Assembly (NCBI GenBank): GCA_017621075.1
Contig: JAGATV010000057.1
Span: 1-64,000 of the forward strand
Length of the DNA stretch: 64,000 nt
Source of the DNA: Lachnospiraceae bacterium
GTDB taxonomy: Bacteria; Bacillota; Clostridia; Lachnospirales; Lachnospiraceae
Reading direction: 5' to 3'
Positions 35,088 through 44,141 of this stretch are shown piece after piece. Below the pieces are notes generated by a model. That model searched no databases and had not been told where the DNA came from. It was given only the letters and a program-made list of their open reading frames with translations. The position numbers and the translations under genes were made by a program. Positions within the stretch are counted from its first letter, which is position 1; the number at the start of each line of letters is the position of its first letter.

Positions 35088-36140
35088 ATGGCTACAGTGA
35101 TATTGTTTATTGTTATTTTCGGAATCGTGGTGATATCCCATGAGTTCGGACATTTTCTGCTGGCTAAGGCCAACGGGATACATGTAGTGGAATTTTCAGT
35201 GGGGATGGGGCCCAGTTTGTTTTCTTTTCAGAAAGGGGACACCAGATATGCAATAAAGCTTTTTCCATTTGGCGGTGCCTGTATGTTTGAAGGGGAAGAC
35301 GGCCTAAATACGGAAGAGGGAGAACCGGGGGAAGGCTCTTTCCTGAAAGCCAATGTCTGGAGCCGCATCGCTACGGTGGTAGCAGGTCCTCTGTTCAATT
35401 TCATCCTGGCATTCATCATTGCACTGGTCATGGTCAATATGATCCTGATCAGGGACCCGGTGGCAACAGAGGTTCTTGAGGACGGTGCTGCCATGGAGGC
35501 GGGACTTGAGGATGGCGACAGGATCGTTTCCCTGGACGGTGAAAAGGTGTATCTGTACGAAGAACTGCTTCTCTTTACCCAGATCTATTCCGGCGGGGAA
35601 GTGAAAGTGGGGTATGAAAGGGACGGACACCTTGACTACACCATGCTCACTCCCAAATACGATGAGTCTTCGGGAAGATATATGCTTGGGATCTCCAATG
35701 CGGATTTTGTGGAGTTAAAGGGTCTGGACGGACTGAGATATGCCTGGTATGAGATCCGTTATAATGTGATGACTACCTATAAGAGCCTGAAACTGTTGGT
35801 GACGGGAAGAGTTTCCAGGGAACAGGTGTCGGGGCCGGTGGGAATTGCCAGCATGGTAGGCGAGACCTACGAGAACACCAAGGAATACGGCTGGCAGAAC
35901 GTGTTGGTCAACATGATGAACTTTACCCTGATGCTGTCGGTGAATCTGGGAGTGCTGAATCTTCTGCCTCTTCCGGCGCTGGACGGCGGCAGGCTGGTCT
36001 TTCTTCTGATCGAGGTGGTCCGGGGCAAACCCGTTCCGCCTGATAAGGAGGGGATGGTGCATTTTATCGGTCTGATGTTCTTTATGGTACTGATGGTATT
36101 CTTGTTATTCAATGACATTTCTAAAATCATTATGAGGTAG
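35088..36140 (+). CDS. rseP: Site-2 metalloprotease RseP
   Basis: A 350-residue M50 intramembrane zinc protease. The HEFGH motif lies at residues 18-22 in the first helix; a single PDZ-like domain occupies roughly 120-190; the LDG metal motif (LPALDGGR) is near 303. It cleaves anti-sigma factors or signal peptides within the membrane. It is the last gene of the conserved pyrH cluster; the ispG and polC genes that often follow in Clostridia are not here. Confidence 0.93.
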   Translation: MATVILFIVIFGIVVISHEFGHFLLAKANGIHVVEFSVGMGPSLFSFQKGDTRYAIKLFPFGGACMFEGEDGLNTEEGEPGEGSFLKANVWSRIATVVAGPLFNFILAFIIALVMVNMILIRDPVATEVLEDGAAMEAGLEDGDRIVSLDGEKVYLYEELLLFTQIYSGGEVKVGYERDGHLDYTMLTPKYDESSGRYMLGISNADFVELKGLDGLRYAWYEIRYNVMTTYKSLKLLVTGRVSREQVSGPVGIASMVGETYENTKEYGWQNVLVNMMNFTLMLSVNLGVLNLLPLPALDGGRLVFLLIEVVRGKPVPPDKEGMVHFIGLMFFMVLMVFLLFNDISKIIMR

Positions 36141-36191
36141 GCGGCCGGAGGCTGCCTGCTTCCCAATCTGAAATTCAATGGGAGTTCCACG

Positions 36192-36818
36192 ATGAAATTT
36201 TATACAGCATACTATCGGCAGAAGGGAGAAAAAGAAGTCTCTCTTCTGCTGCAGCAGGTGCGGCTTAAGGATCGAGGAGGACGCCGGGAAGAATCGGTGG
36301 TCCTGGCCGCAGTGAGTACCGGGGAGACCGCACCGGATCTTGGTAAAGAGTTAAAGGACTGGTTTCATTCCTGTGCCCTGATCCAATGCCGGAAAAAGAA
36401 GCGCCGGGCTTTGGGAGGACTGGCCCGGGAACTGACCGCCATCCTTGGCAGGAAAGAATATGTCAAGGCGGGGGTGGCTGGAATCCTCTGCTTTGAGGAA
36501 CGGTGTCTTTTGTTTGGCTTTGGAAGTCCACGGATCTACCTTCTCCGGGAAAGATTTTTGAGACCCTCTGTAGAGTCTGTGCTGAAACAAAAACAGGAGC
36601 CCTTTTGCCGGGAGGGTGTCCTGGAGCCGGGGGCCAGGATCCTTGTGGCAACGGAGTCCTTTTGCCGGGAAGACCGAAAGGAGCAGATCATAAGCTGCCT
36701 GGGGAGCGGACAGATCGCAGGGGACAGACAGGCCTCCAGAAGACTGGAAGAACTGGGAATGCATGTACAAGAAAAGCAGGAAGGAAGAGCGGCGGTATTT
36801 CTGGTGAGCGGTTCTTAA
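36192..36818 (+). CDS. Degenerate PP2C-like protein (putative pseudophosphatase)
   Basis: A 208-residue basic, Cys-containing protein with no clear family motif. Its order of elements resembles the PP2C/SpoIIE fold: VVLAAVSTGETA (37-48) where DGMGG would be, VKAGVAGILCFEERCLLFGFGSPRIYLLR (91-119) where the GSTA...VGDSRxYLLR strand pair would be, LEPGARILVATESF (144-157) where LxxGDxLLLCSDGL would be, and a closing RAAVFLVS strand. All metal-binding Asp positions are replaced, so it should not be an active phosphatase. The gene precedes a Ser/Thr kinase by about 60 nt, the typical position of a cognate phosphatase. The assignment is an inference from pattern and context. Confidence 0.45.
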   Translation: MKFYTAYYRQKGEKEVSLLLQQVRLKDRGGRREESVVLAAVSTGETAPDLGKELKDWFHSCALIQCRKKKRRALGGLARELTAILGRKEYVKAGVAGILCFEERCLLFGFGSPRIYLLRERFLRPSVESVLKQKQEPFCREGVLEPGARILVATESFCREDRKEQIISCLGSGQIAGDRQASRRLEELGMHVQEKQEGRAAVFLVSGS

Positions 36819-36881
36819 AAACGGGCGTGGACAGAAGGCAAAAAGCAAGGTGAAAATAACAGAAGAGGAGGAGACAGGGAC

Positions 36882-37658
36882 ATGCAGGAACTCAAACAGC
36901 GGGGATATGTGGATGTGGTGCCTGTAGGCAGAGGCAGCTATGGGAAGGTCTATCGGATCAGAAAGGAGGGGGGACCGGCTTTTTGGGCCTGCAAGATACT
37001 GGAGGACAGAAGACTCTGGGAACGGGAAAGCACCTTCTTGCGCCGGGCCGGGCATCCGCTGTTCCCCACATACCGGGAGTGCTGGTGGCAGGGGGAGAGG
37101 GGGTTTTTGGTCATGGACTATGTGTCCGGACAGGATCTGGCCGGGCTGCTTGACAGGCGCGGGGGCTTTTGCAGAAGGCAGGTGCTCAGGATTGCCACGG
37201 CGTTGGCGGAGGGCATGGCGTGGCTTCAGGAACAGGACCCCCCTATCCTGTTTCGGGATCTTAAGCCTTCCAACATCCGTATCTGTGAGGACGGAGGGGT
37301 CAGACTTTTGGATCTGGGCTGTGCCTGCCCGGCAGAAGGGGACGGAAGCCTGGGAGGCACACCGGGCTATGCTCCCCCGGAACAGTTGAAAATGCAGGGG
37401 CAGATTGGCACATACAGTGACGTATATGCTTTTGGCAAGGTGCTCCTCCGTCTGATGGGGGGAGACCGATGGTGCCGTATGAACAGGCTGGCGGCGGACT
37501 GCGTCCGGGAAAATCCTTTGGAGAGACTGCCGGATATGGGGTGTGTGCTGAACAGACTGAAGAGAATGCAGACAGCGGATCTGTCAGGAAAGCCGGAAGG
37601 GATGGCAGGACAGAGACGGGGGAGGTGCTTCTACGAAAAGGATATCTGTAAGCATTGA
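36882..37658 (+). CDS. Soluble Ser/Thr protein kinase (Hanks type)
   Basis: A 258-residue single-domain kinase. The glycine loop GRGSYGKVY (17-25), catalytic Lys38 (WACKIL), FRDLKPSN (124-131; HRD is FRD but Asp126, Lys128 and Asn131 remain), DLG (144-146) in place of DFG, and GTPGYAPPEQ (159-168) are present. It should bind ATP and phosphorylate protein targets. It has no membrane helix or PASTA domains, so it is not the PrkC wall kinase. GAGGAGGAGACAGGG precedes the ATG. The upstream gene may encode its regulatory partner; a c-di-GMP enzyme follows. Confidence 0.85.
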   Translation: MQELKQRGYVDVVPVGRGSYGKVYRIRKEGGPAFWACKILEDRRLWERESTFLRRAGHPLFPTYRECWWQGERGFLVMDYVSGQDLAGLLDRRGGFCRRQVLRIATALAEGMAWLQEQDPPILFRDLKPSNIRICEDGGVRLLDLGCACPAEGDGSLGGTPGYAPPEQLKMQGQIGTYSDVYAFGKVLLRLMGGDRWCRMNRLAADCVRENPLERLPDMGCVLNRLKRMQTADLSGKPEGMAGQRRGRCFYEKDICKH

Positions 37659-37683
37659 TTTTAAAGGGAAATTGTGGTACAAT
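37655..37683 (+). promoter_or_regulatory. Promoter for the PAS-GGDEF-EAL gene
   Basis: TTGATT (37655-37660), 17-nt spacer, TACAAT (37678-37683), overlapping the end of the kinase gene. The leader of about 85 nt before the ATG contains a CCCTCAGG/CCTGTGGG stem with one mismatch. Confidence 0.65.
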
Positions 37684-37777
37684 TTACCTCGTAGAAGTCT
37701 GTATGACAAAATGCCAGCTAAGAGACACGACTACCCTCAGGCAAAATCCTGTGGGGAGGGGAAGAGGAAGCACAGAT

Positions 37778-39490
37778 ATGGAAGATCTGATTGGTAAAAA
37801 CGGAATAAGTCAATTTCAGAAGATCATAGATATCCTTAGTCCCAGCATGGACGATTTCCTTTATATTTATGACCTGAAGGATGACTGCTATTACATTTCA
37901 CCCAGCGCAGTAGAGCGGTTTGCGATCCCGGAGGCAAAGTTCCATAATGCCCAGCAAGTTATTATGGGTTTTGTATATGATGCGGATAAGGACAGGCTGA
38001 ATAAGGAACTGTATCTGCTGCTTGCGGGCGAGAGGAACTTCCATGATCTTGAGTATCGCTGGCTGGACAAAGAGGGCAATCCGGTCTGGATCAACTGTAA
38101 GGGACAGGTTACTTATGACGAACAGGGACATCCGGCATACCTGATCGGCTGTATCAATGAGATCGGCTTAAAACAGAAGGCTGACAATATCAGCGGAGCC
38201 CTGGGGGAGACCAGTCTGCAGCGCGAACTGGAAAAGTATGGGGGAACACGGATACCGGGCTTCATCCTGAGGCTGGGCATCGATAATTTCAAAGAGATCA
38301 ATGAAAACCGGGGCATCGACTACGGGGATATGGTGCTTCGCAAGACGGCAGAGTGCATTGAAAGCGCTCTTTCGGAAGGACAGAAGTTTTACCGCATCGT
38401 TACGGATGAATTTATTGTGCTGGACCCCGATCCCGCACACAAGGATGAGGAAGCGGTGGACATCTATAAAAAAGTCCGTTCCTCACTGGATGATTTTATC
38501 GAAAAGAATTTTTATGATGTATTTTATACGATTTCTGCCGGCGTCCTTACTTTGGATAAAGTGGTCAACCTGGAATACAGCAATCTGATGAAGCTGTCGG
38601 AGTTTGCCCTGAACGAGGCAAAGGACAGGGGAAAGAATCAGTATTATATTTATGAAAAGGAAGATTATTTTCAGTTTTTGCACACAAGGCAGTTGATCAA
38701 GACCCTGCGTCAGGCGGTGAACAACAAGTGTGAAGGCTTTGAGGCATACTTCCAGCCAATCGTGGACATCAACAAAAGATGTCTGGTGGCGGCGGAAACG
38801 TTACTCAGATTCCGCACGGAGGAGTTGGGAATGCTGTCCCCCGTAGAGTTCATTCCTCTTTTGGAGGAGAGCGGATTGATCATTCCTGTGGGCAAATGGG
38901 TGTTGGAACAGGCTATGATGGCCTGCGCCAGGATTCAAAAGACGCTGCCGGATTTTCGCGTGTCGGTAAATCTTTCTTACATACAGGTACTTAAGAGCAA
39001 TGTCCTTAGCGAGATCCTGACAGGGGTCGAGAAGTATCAGTTAAAACCGGGCAGCATTATGATAGAGCTGACAGAAAGCGGATTTCTGGAGTCCAATGCC
39101 AATTTCATCCGGTTCTGTGAAGGACTTAAGGAGCATGGCATCCCCCTTGCGCTGGATGATTTCGGCACCGGTTATTCCAATTTCCACTATCTGTACAATT
39201 TGAGTCCCGATACCATTAAGATCGACAGGTCCTTTACCTTGAAGGCACTGCACAATGATTATGAATACAATCTGCTACAGCACATGGTGGACATGACTCA
39301 CAGCATCAATCTGAAAATGTGCATCGAGGGCATTGAGACGGATCAGGAATTGAAAAGGATCTGCGAGATCAATCCGGATTATATCCAGGGATACTATTTC
39401 GGGAGACCGGGGCCGCTTTCAGACTTTATCAGAGAATATGTGGAAGGGGAATCGGAGCTGTTTGCTGAATCTTCTTCTGTATATCAATAA
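37778..39490 (+). CDS. PAS-GGDEF-EAL protein, probable c-di-GMP phosphodiesterase
   Basis: A 570-residue cytoplasmic protein with a PAS-like sensor (about 20-130), a degenerate GGDEF domain (the signature is VTDEF at about 204, so cyclase activity is unlikely) and an EAL domain (about 325-560). The EAL domain keeps the phosphodiesterase residues: Glu in AETLLRF, Asn in NLSYIQ, ELTES, LDDFGTGYSN, KIDRS, IEGIET and QGYYFGRP. It should therefore hydrolyse c-di-GMP. I choose ATG 37778 with GAGGAAG upstream; a longer reading from 37655 would include the promoter region. It has no transmembrane segment. Confidence 0.9.
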   Translation: MEDLIGKNGISQFQKIIDILSPSMDDFLYIYDLKDDCYYISPSAVERFAIPEAKFHNAQQVIMGFVYDADKDRLNKELYLLLAGERNFHDLEYRWLDKEGNPVWINCKGQVTYDEQGHPAYLIGCINEIGLKQKADNISGALGETSLQRELEKYGGTRIPGFILRLGIDNFKEINENRGIDYGDMVLRKTAECIESALSEGQKFYRIVTDEFIVLDPDPAHKDEEAVDIYKKVRSSLDDFIEKNFYDVFYTISAGVLTLDKVVNLEYSNLMKLSEFALNEAKDRGKNQYYIYEKEDYFQFLHTRQLIKTLRQAVNNKCEGFEAYFQPIVDINKRCLVAAETLLRFRTEELGMLSPVEFIPLLEESGLIIPVGKWVLEQAMMACARIQKTLPDFRVSVNLSYIQVLKSNVLSEILTGVEKYQLKPGSIMIELTESGFLESNANFIRFCEGLKEHGIPLALDDFGTGYSNFHYLYNLSPDTIKIDRSFTLKALHNDYEYNLLQHMVDMTHSINLKMCIEGIETDQELKRICEINPDYIQGYYFGRPGPLSDFIREYVEGESELFAESSSVYQ

Positions 39491-39520
39491 TATCACACAT
39501 ATCACAAGGAGGAACTGATT

Positions 39521-40174
39521 ATGCGTTTTTTCATTGATACGGCCAAGGTGGAGGACATCAGAAAGGCAAATGACATGGGCGTCATCTGCGGTGTTACCAC
39601 CAATCCTTCGCTGATCGCCAAAGAGGGACGTGTGTTTGAGGAGGTCATTGCGGAGATCGCTTCCATCGTGGACGGACCCATCAGCGGTGAGGTAAAGGCC
39701 ACCACCGTGGATGCGGAGGGGATGATCGAGGAGGGCCGTGCCATTGCAGCTATCCATCCTAATATGGTAGTAAAGATCCCTATGACTGTGGAGGGCCTGA
39801 AGGCGTGTAAGGTGCTTTCCGGCGAGGGGATCAAGACCAATGTAACTCTGATTTTCAGTGCCAATCAGGCACTTCTGGCAGCAAGGGCAGGCGCAACGTA
39901 CGTATCTCCGTTCCTGGGCAGACTGGATGACATCAGCCAGAGAGGTGTTGATCTGATCAGAGAGATCTCTGATATTTTTGCTGTTACGGATCTGGATACC
40001 CAGATCATCGCAGCAAGTGTCCGCAATCCCATCCATGTAACGGATTGTGCACTGGCAGGTGCGGATATCGCAACGGTTCCTTATTCTGTTATCGAGCAGA
40101 TGGTAAAGCATCCTCTGACAGATGCGGGGATTGCCAAGTTCCAGGCTGATTACAAGGCTGTATTCGGCGAGTAG
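39521..40174 (+). CDS. Transaldolase-family protein (fructose-6-phosphate aldolase type)
   Basis: A 217-residue small transaldolase/Fsa protein, a TIM barrel that uses a Schiff-base Lys. Key features are [24 protein letters not shown] and the catalytic Lys region VVKIPMT (about 86-92). The small class includes fructose-6-phosphate aldolase and true transaldolases; the activity cannot be told apart by eye. AGGAGG precedes the ATG. A terminator follows. Confidence 0.88.
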   Translation: MRFFIDTAKVEDIRKANDMGVICGVTTNPSLIAKEGRVFEEVIAEIASIVDGPISGEVKATTVDAEGMIEEGRAIAAIHPNMVVKIPMTVEGLKACKVLSGEGIKTNVTLIFSANQALLAARAGATYVSPFLGRLDDISQRGVDLIREISDIFAVTDLDTQIIAASVRNPIHVTDCALAGADIATVPYSVIEQMVKHPLTDAGIAKFQADYKAVFGE

Positions 40175-40193
40175 GCATACAGGAGCAGGAATA

Positions 40194-40235
40194 TAAAAAG
40201 GACCCGGGGCATCAGCCCTGAGTCCTCTTTTTTTG
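40194..40235. terminator. Bidirectional terminator between the transaldolase and spore protein genes
   Basis: AGGACCCGGGGC pairs with GCCCTGAGTCCT (one internal mismatch) around an ATCA loop, followed by seven T on the plus strand and preceded by five A, so it can serve both convergent genes. Confidence 0.85.
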
Positions 40236-40273
40236 CCACAGGAGTTTCTTTCCTGTTTACCCCTTGGGGAGCC

Positions 40274-40471
40274 TTATTTCATGGATTCTTCCTGCTTTCT
40301 GATCATACGACGAACCATCTCACCGCCGATGCTTCCAGCTTCCTTGGAAGTAAGGTCACCGTTGTAACCCTCCTTCAGGTTTACACCTAACTCAGATGCA
40401 ACCTCAGTTTTGAAACGATCCATTGCTGCCTTAGCTTCAGGAACTTCAACTCTATTGCTCTTGCTTGCCAT
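40274..40471 (-). CDS. Alpha/beta-type small acid-soluble spore protein
   Basis: A 65-residue SASP that coats spore DNA. Conserved stretches are MDRFKTEVASELGV and GYNGDLTSKEAGSIGGEMVRRMI; the Glu before ASELGV lies at the GPR protease site found in the family. The ribosome binding site GGAGGTG lies 7 nt upstream on the minus strand. The gene is transcribed against its neighbours and presumably uses forespore sigma factors; I could not identify a sigma-G promoter with confidence. Confidence 0.95.
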   Translation of the reverse strand: MASKSNRVEVPEAKAAMDRFKTEVASELGVNLKEGYNGDLTSKEAGSIGGEMVRRMIRKQEESMK

Positions 40472-40509
40472 TTGATTTCACCTCCATATCTGTTTTTTGC
40501 TTCTATCTT

Positions 40510-40586
40510 CAAGATAAGTGTGGCGCACACTTACCTTAAAGACTCTGCAAAGAGAATTAAAGAAGTGTTTGTCAACGCTTATCTTG
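40510..40586. repeat. Nested inverted repeats between the SASP and tig genes
   Basis: TAAGTGTG (40515-40522) and CACACTTA (40526-40533) form a perfect 8-bp repeat with a 3-nt spacer. CAAGATAAG (40510-40518) also pairs with CTTATCTTG (40578-40586). The two pairings overlap and so are mutually exclusive in part. They lie in the 300-nt gap that also contains the tig promoter; function unknown. Confidence 0.45.
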
Positions 40587-40676
40587 GTATTAGTATTAGC
40601 GCAGCAAGAAAAAATATAATGGAAAGTTTTTCATATACAGAGCCCAATAAAATACAGGATAAAGTGTACAAAATTG

Positions 40677-40705
40677 TTGTCAAGTCCTTTCATTTATGCT
40701 ATAAT
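40677..40705 (+). promoter_or_regulatory. Sigma-A promoter for tig
   Basis: TTGTCA (40677-40682), 17-nt spacer, TATAAT (40700-40705), 67 nt before the ATG. Apart from this promoter and the repeats at 40510-40586, I see no gene in the 300-nt gap. Confidence 0.83.
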
Positions 40706-40772
40706 TTCAAAATGACTGTGGCTGTGTGGGTCTTTTGGATCGGATGGTCACGATGAAGGAGGAAATGTAACG

Positions 40773-42086
40773 ATGAGTTTACAGGTAGAAAAATTAGAAA
40801 ACAACATGGCAAAGCTGACCATCGAAGTGCCCGCAGAAGAATTGGACAAGGCTATCGAGTCAGCATATCGGAAAAACAAGAATAAGATCAGCATTCCCGG
40901 TTTCCGCAAGGGAAAAGCTTCCAGAAAAATGATCGAGAGTATGTATGGTAAGGAAGTGTTTTATGAGGATGCAGCCAACGAGCTGATCCCTGCAGCTTAT
41001 GAGAAGGCTCTTGAGGAGTGTACCGAGGATATCGTTTCCGCACCCAGAGTCAATGTGACCCAGATCGAGGAGGGCAAGCCTTTCATCTTTACCGCAGAGG
41101 TTGCTTTAAAACCGGAGGTTACCCTTGGAAAGTATAAGGGCGTGAAGGTTGACAAGATCGATGTAAGCGTCGGTGAGGAAGAAGTGGATGCACAGATCAA
41201 TAGAGAAAGAGAGAGCAATGCCCGCACCATTACTGTTGAGGACAGAGCAGTCAAAGACGGCGATATGACCGTTATTGATTTTGAAGGCTTTGTGGACGGC
41301 GTGGCATTCGAGGGCGGAAAGGGTGAAAATTATCCCCTGACCATCGGTTCCGGTGCATTCATTCCCGGCTTTGAGGAGGCGCTGATCGGTGCCAATATCG
41401 GTGAAGAGACAGATGTGAATGTGACTTTCCCTGAGGATTATCAGGCGGAGGAACTGGCAGGCAAGGCTGCAGTGTTCAAGTGTACCGTGAAAGAGATCAA
41501 GGAGAAGGAACTTCCCGAGCTGGATGATGAGTTCGCAGCAGAGGTGTCCGAGTTTGATACGCTGGCCGAATACAAGGAAGATGTAAAGAAGAAATTAGGC
41601 GAGAAGAAAGCTGCTGATGCCAAGAACGCAAAGGAAGATGCAGTCATCGATGCCATCATAGCAGATGCAAAGATGGAGATCCCCGATGCAATGCTGGAGA
41701 CCCAGCAGAGACAGATGGTTGATGAGTTCGCACAGCGGATTCAGTCCCAGGGTCTTTCCATGGAACAGTACATGCAGTTCACCGGCCTGACTCCCGCAGC
41801 AATGTTGGAACAGATCAAGCCCCAGGCGTTAAAGCGGATTCAGTCCAGACTGGTCCTGGAAGCAGTGGCTGCTGCAGAGAAGATCGAGGCGAGCGACGAC
41901 GAGTTTGAAGAGGAAGTCAAGACCATGGCTGAAGTTTACCAGATGGAAGCAGACAAGGTAAAGGAGCTTTTGGGAGAGAACGGCGCTAAGCAGGTCAAGG
42001 AAGATATCTGTATCAGGAAAGCAGTAGAGTTTGTAGTGGAAAATGCAAAGGAAAGCAAGCCTTCCAAGGCTAAGAGCGAGGAATAA
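40773..42086 (+). CDS. tig: Trigger factor
   Basis: A 437-residue ribosome-associated chaperone and prolyl isomerase. The N-terminal ribosome-binding signature is IPGFRKGKASRKM (about 42-54); the FKBP-like domain has VIDFEGFVDG and LTIGSGAFIPGFEEALIG; the C-terminal chaperone arms end in a Lys/Ser/Glu-rich tail. AAGGAGGAAATG precedes the start. Next to clpP and clpX this is the conserved tig-clpP-clpX locus, but a terminator separates tig from clpP. Confidence 0.96.
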   Translation: MSLQVEKLENNMAKLTIEVPAEELDKAIESAYRKNKNKISIPGFRKGKASRKMIESMYGKEVFYEDAANELIPAAYEKALEECTEDIVSAPRVNVTQIEEGKPFIFTAEVALKPEVTLGKYKGVKVDKIDVSVGEEEVDAQINRERESNARTITVEDRAVKDGDMTVIDFEGFVDGVAFEGGKGENYPLTIGSGAFIPGFEEALIGANIGEETDVNVTFPEDYQAEELAGKAAVFKCTVKEIKEKELPELDDEFAAEVSEFDTLAEYKEDVKKKLGEKKAADAKNAKEDAVIDAIIADAKMEIPDAMLETQQRQMVDEFAQRIQSQGLSMEQYMQFTGLTPAAMLEQIKPQALKRIQSRLVLEAVAAAEKIEASDDEFEEEVKTMAEVYQMEADKVKELLGENGAKQVKEDICIRKAVEFVVENAKESKPSKAKSEE

Positions 42087-42089
42087 AAG

Positions 42090-42122
42090 TTGTACCCGGG
42101 CCTCCCGGGTACAATTTTCTTC
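42090..42122 (+). terminator. Terminator after tig
   Basis: Perfect 11-bp stem TTGTACCCGGG/CCCGGGTACAA with a CCT loop, followed by TTTTCTTCT. Confidence 0.92.
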
Positions 42123-42159
42123 TATCTGATTAAGATTTTATTAAATCCGGTTTCAGGCA

Positions 42160-42188
42160 TTGAAAATGGATTTTAAGTAGGATAAGAT
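42160..42188 (+). promoter_or_regulatory. Promoter for clpP-clpX
   Basis: TTGAAA (42160-42165), 17-nt spacer, TAAGAT (42183-42188), about 38 nt before clpP. No CtsR-type direct repeat is apparent. Confidence 0.7.
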
Positions 42189-42225
42189 GTATTTTAGAAG
42201 AATTTGGGAAATAGGAGGAGTTGTT

Positions 42226-42819
42226 ATGAGTTTAGTACCTTACGTCATTGAGCAGACCAGCAAAGGCGAGAGATCTTACGATATTTATTCAAGACTTTTG
42301 AAAGACAGGATCATATTCCTGGGTGAGGAAGTCAACGAGACTACGGCCAGCATCGTGGTCGCACAGTTGCTTTTCCTGGAGGCGGAGGACCCTGAGAAGG
42401 ATATCCATCTGTATATCAACAGCCCCGGAGGAAGTGTGACTGCAGGTATGGCCATCTACGATACCATGCAGTATATCAAATGTGATGTTTCCACTGTCTG
42501 CATCGGTATGGCTGCCAGCATGGGTGCCTTCCTGCTTGCAGGTGGTGCCAAAGGTAAGCGTTTTGCCCTTCCCAATGCAGAGATCATGATCCATCAGCCT
42601 TTGGGCGGAACCCAGGGTCAGGCTACAGAGATTGAGATCGCTGCAAAGCATATCTTGAAGACCAAGGAAAAGCTGAACCGTATCCTGTCAGAGAATACCG
42701 GCAAGGATTATGATATCATCTGTGCGGACACCGAGCGCGATAACTGGAAGAGCGCAGAGGAAGCATGTGAATACGGCCTGATCGATAAAGTGATCGCTTC
42801 CCATGCGGCAGAAAAGTGA
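42226..42819 (+). CDS. clpP: ATP-dependent Clp protease proteolytic subunit
   Basis: A 197-residue serine peptidase that forms the tetradecameric Clp core. Catalytic Ser98 (GMAASMGAF), His123 (MIHQPLGG) and the Asp around 172 are in place. The start at ATG 42226 follows AGGAGGAG; the upstream ATG at 42187 has no such site and overlaps the -10 box. Next in the operon is clpX, its unfoldase partner. Confidence 0.96.
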   Translation: MSLVPYVIEQTSKGERSYDIYSRLLKDRIIFLGEEVNETTASIVVAQLLFLEAEDPEKDIHLYINSPGGSVTAGMAIYDTMQYIKCDVSTVCIGMAASMGAFLLAGGAKGKRFALPNAEIMIHQPLGGTQGQATEIEIAAKHILKTKEKLNRILSENTGKDYDIICADTERDNWKSAEEACEYGLIDKVIASHAAEK

Positions 42820-42876
42820 TCCATAAACCATTTTAATACAAGAAAATGAAAATAGAAACAGGAGTTTATAACAGGA

Positions 42877-44121
42877 ATGGCAGGAAAGAATTCTGACAAT
42901 AACATTAGATGTTCCTTCTGCAATAAGGCACAGAGTCAGGTGCGCAAGCTGATTGCAGGCCCCAACGGGGTATATATCTGTGACGAATGTATCGATATCT
43001 GCGCAGATATCCTGGAGGAGGAACTGGAGGTGGAGGAGAACGAAGAGTCCCTCCATCCGGAGATCAATCTGTTAAAACCCAGGGAGATCAAGACCTTTCT
43101 GGATGACTATGTCATCGGACAGGAGGAGGCCAAGAAAGTTCTTTCGGTAGCCGTTTACAATCACTATAAGCGTGTCATGGCCCCCAAGGATCTGGATGAT
43201 GTGGAATTGCAGAAGAGCAACATCATCATGGTGGGACCTACCGGCTCCGGCAAGACGTATCTGGCCCAGACTTTGGCTAAGATCATCAATGTTCCCTTTG
43301 CCATCGCAGATGCCACCACTCTGACAGAGGCAGGATATGTAGGAGAGGATGTGGAGAATATCCTCTTAAAGCTGATCCAGGCTGCTGATTATGATGTGGA
43401 GCGCGCACAGTACGGTATTGTCTATATTGATGAAATTGATAAGATCACCAAGAAAAGTGAAAATGTGTCCATCACCCGTGATGTGTCCGGCGAGGGCGTG
43501 CAGCAGGCACTTTTGAAGATCGTAGAGGGAACTGTTGCAAGCGTGCCTCCCCAGGGCGGCAGGAAGCATCCTCACCAGGAGCTGATCCAGATCGACACCA
43601 CCAATATCCTCTTTATCTGCGGAGGTGCCTTCGACGGATTGGAGAAGATCGTAGAGTCCAGACTGGATCGCAAGGCTATCGGTTTCAACACCGAAGTGAC
43701 CCAGAAATCCAATAAGGAGCTTTCTGACCTCCTTCAGGAGGTGACGCCCCAGGATCTGGTAAAATATGGCCTGATCCCCGAATTTGTGGGACGTGTGCCT
43801 ATCTGTGTATCTTTGCGGGGACTTGACAAGGAGGCTTTGATCCGGATACTGCAGGAGCCCAAGAATGCTTTGATCAAGCAGTATCAGAAGCTGTTCGGAA
43901 TGGATGATGTGGATCTTAGTTTTGAGAAAGATGCCATTGAAGCTATTGCAGACAAGGCATTTGAGAGAAAGACCGGCGCAAGGGGACTGCGTTCTATCAT
44001 GGAGAGTGTCATGATGGATACCATGTATGAGATCCCTTCCGACGAGAGCGTGGAGTCCTGTGTGATAACCAAAGCTGCGGTAGAGGGCACGGGAGAACCT
44101 GTGATCATCCGCAGGGCATAG
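42877..44121 (+). CDS. clpX: Clp protease ATP-binding subunit ClpX
   Basis: A 414-residue AAA+ unfoldase that feeds substrates to ClpP. It has the N-terminal zinc domain (CSFCNKAQ...CDECIDIC), Walker [13 protein letters not shown], Walker [11 protein letters not shown], the [14 protein letters not shown] pore/sensor region and a C-terminal small domain. The IGF-type ClpP-binding loop appears as KAIGFN. Expressed with clpP and probably engB. Confidence 0.96.
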   Translation: MAGKNSDNNIRCSFCNKAQSQVRKLIAGPNGVYICDECIDICADILEEELEVEENEESLHPEINLLKPREIKTFLDDYVIGQEEAKKVLSVAVYNHYKRVMAPKDLDDVELQKSNIIMVGPTGSGKTYLAQTLAKIINVPFAIADATTLTEAGYVGEDVENILLKLIQAADYDVERAQYGIVYIDEIDKITKKSENVSITRDVSGEGVQQALLKIVEGTVASVPPQGGRKHPHQELIQIDTTNILFICGGAFDGLEKIVESRLDRKAIGFNTEVTQKSNKELSDLLQEVTPQDLVKYGLIPEFVGRVPICVSLRGLDKEALIRILQEPKNALIKQYQKLFGMDDVDLSFEKDAIEAIADKAFERKTGARGLRSIMESVMMDTMYEIPSDESVESCVITKAAVEGTGEPVIIRRA

Positions 44122-44141
44122 ATGGCAGACAGGAGAGAAGA

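Noticed and set aside
37684-37777. c-di-GMP riboswitch before the PAS-GGDEF-EAL gene
   Set aside because: The leader is too short and lacks the conserved GEMM core; only a weak hairpin is visible.
40472-40756. Plus-strand reading frame upstream of tig
   Set aside because: It runs through the tig promoter and the inverted repeats, has no ribosome binding site and matches no family.
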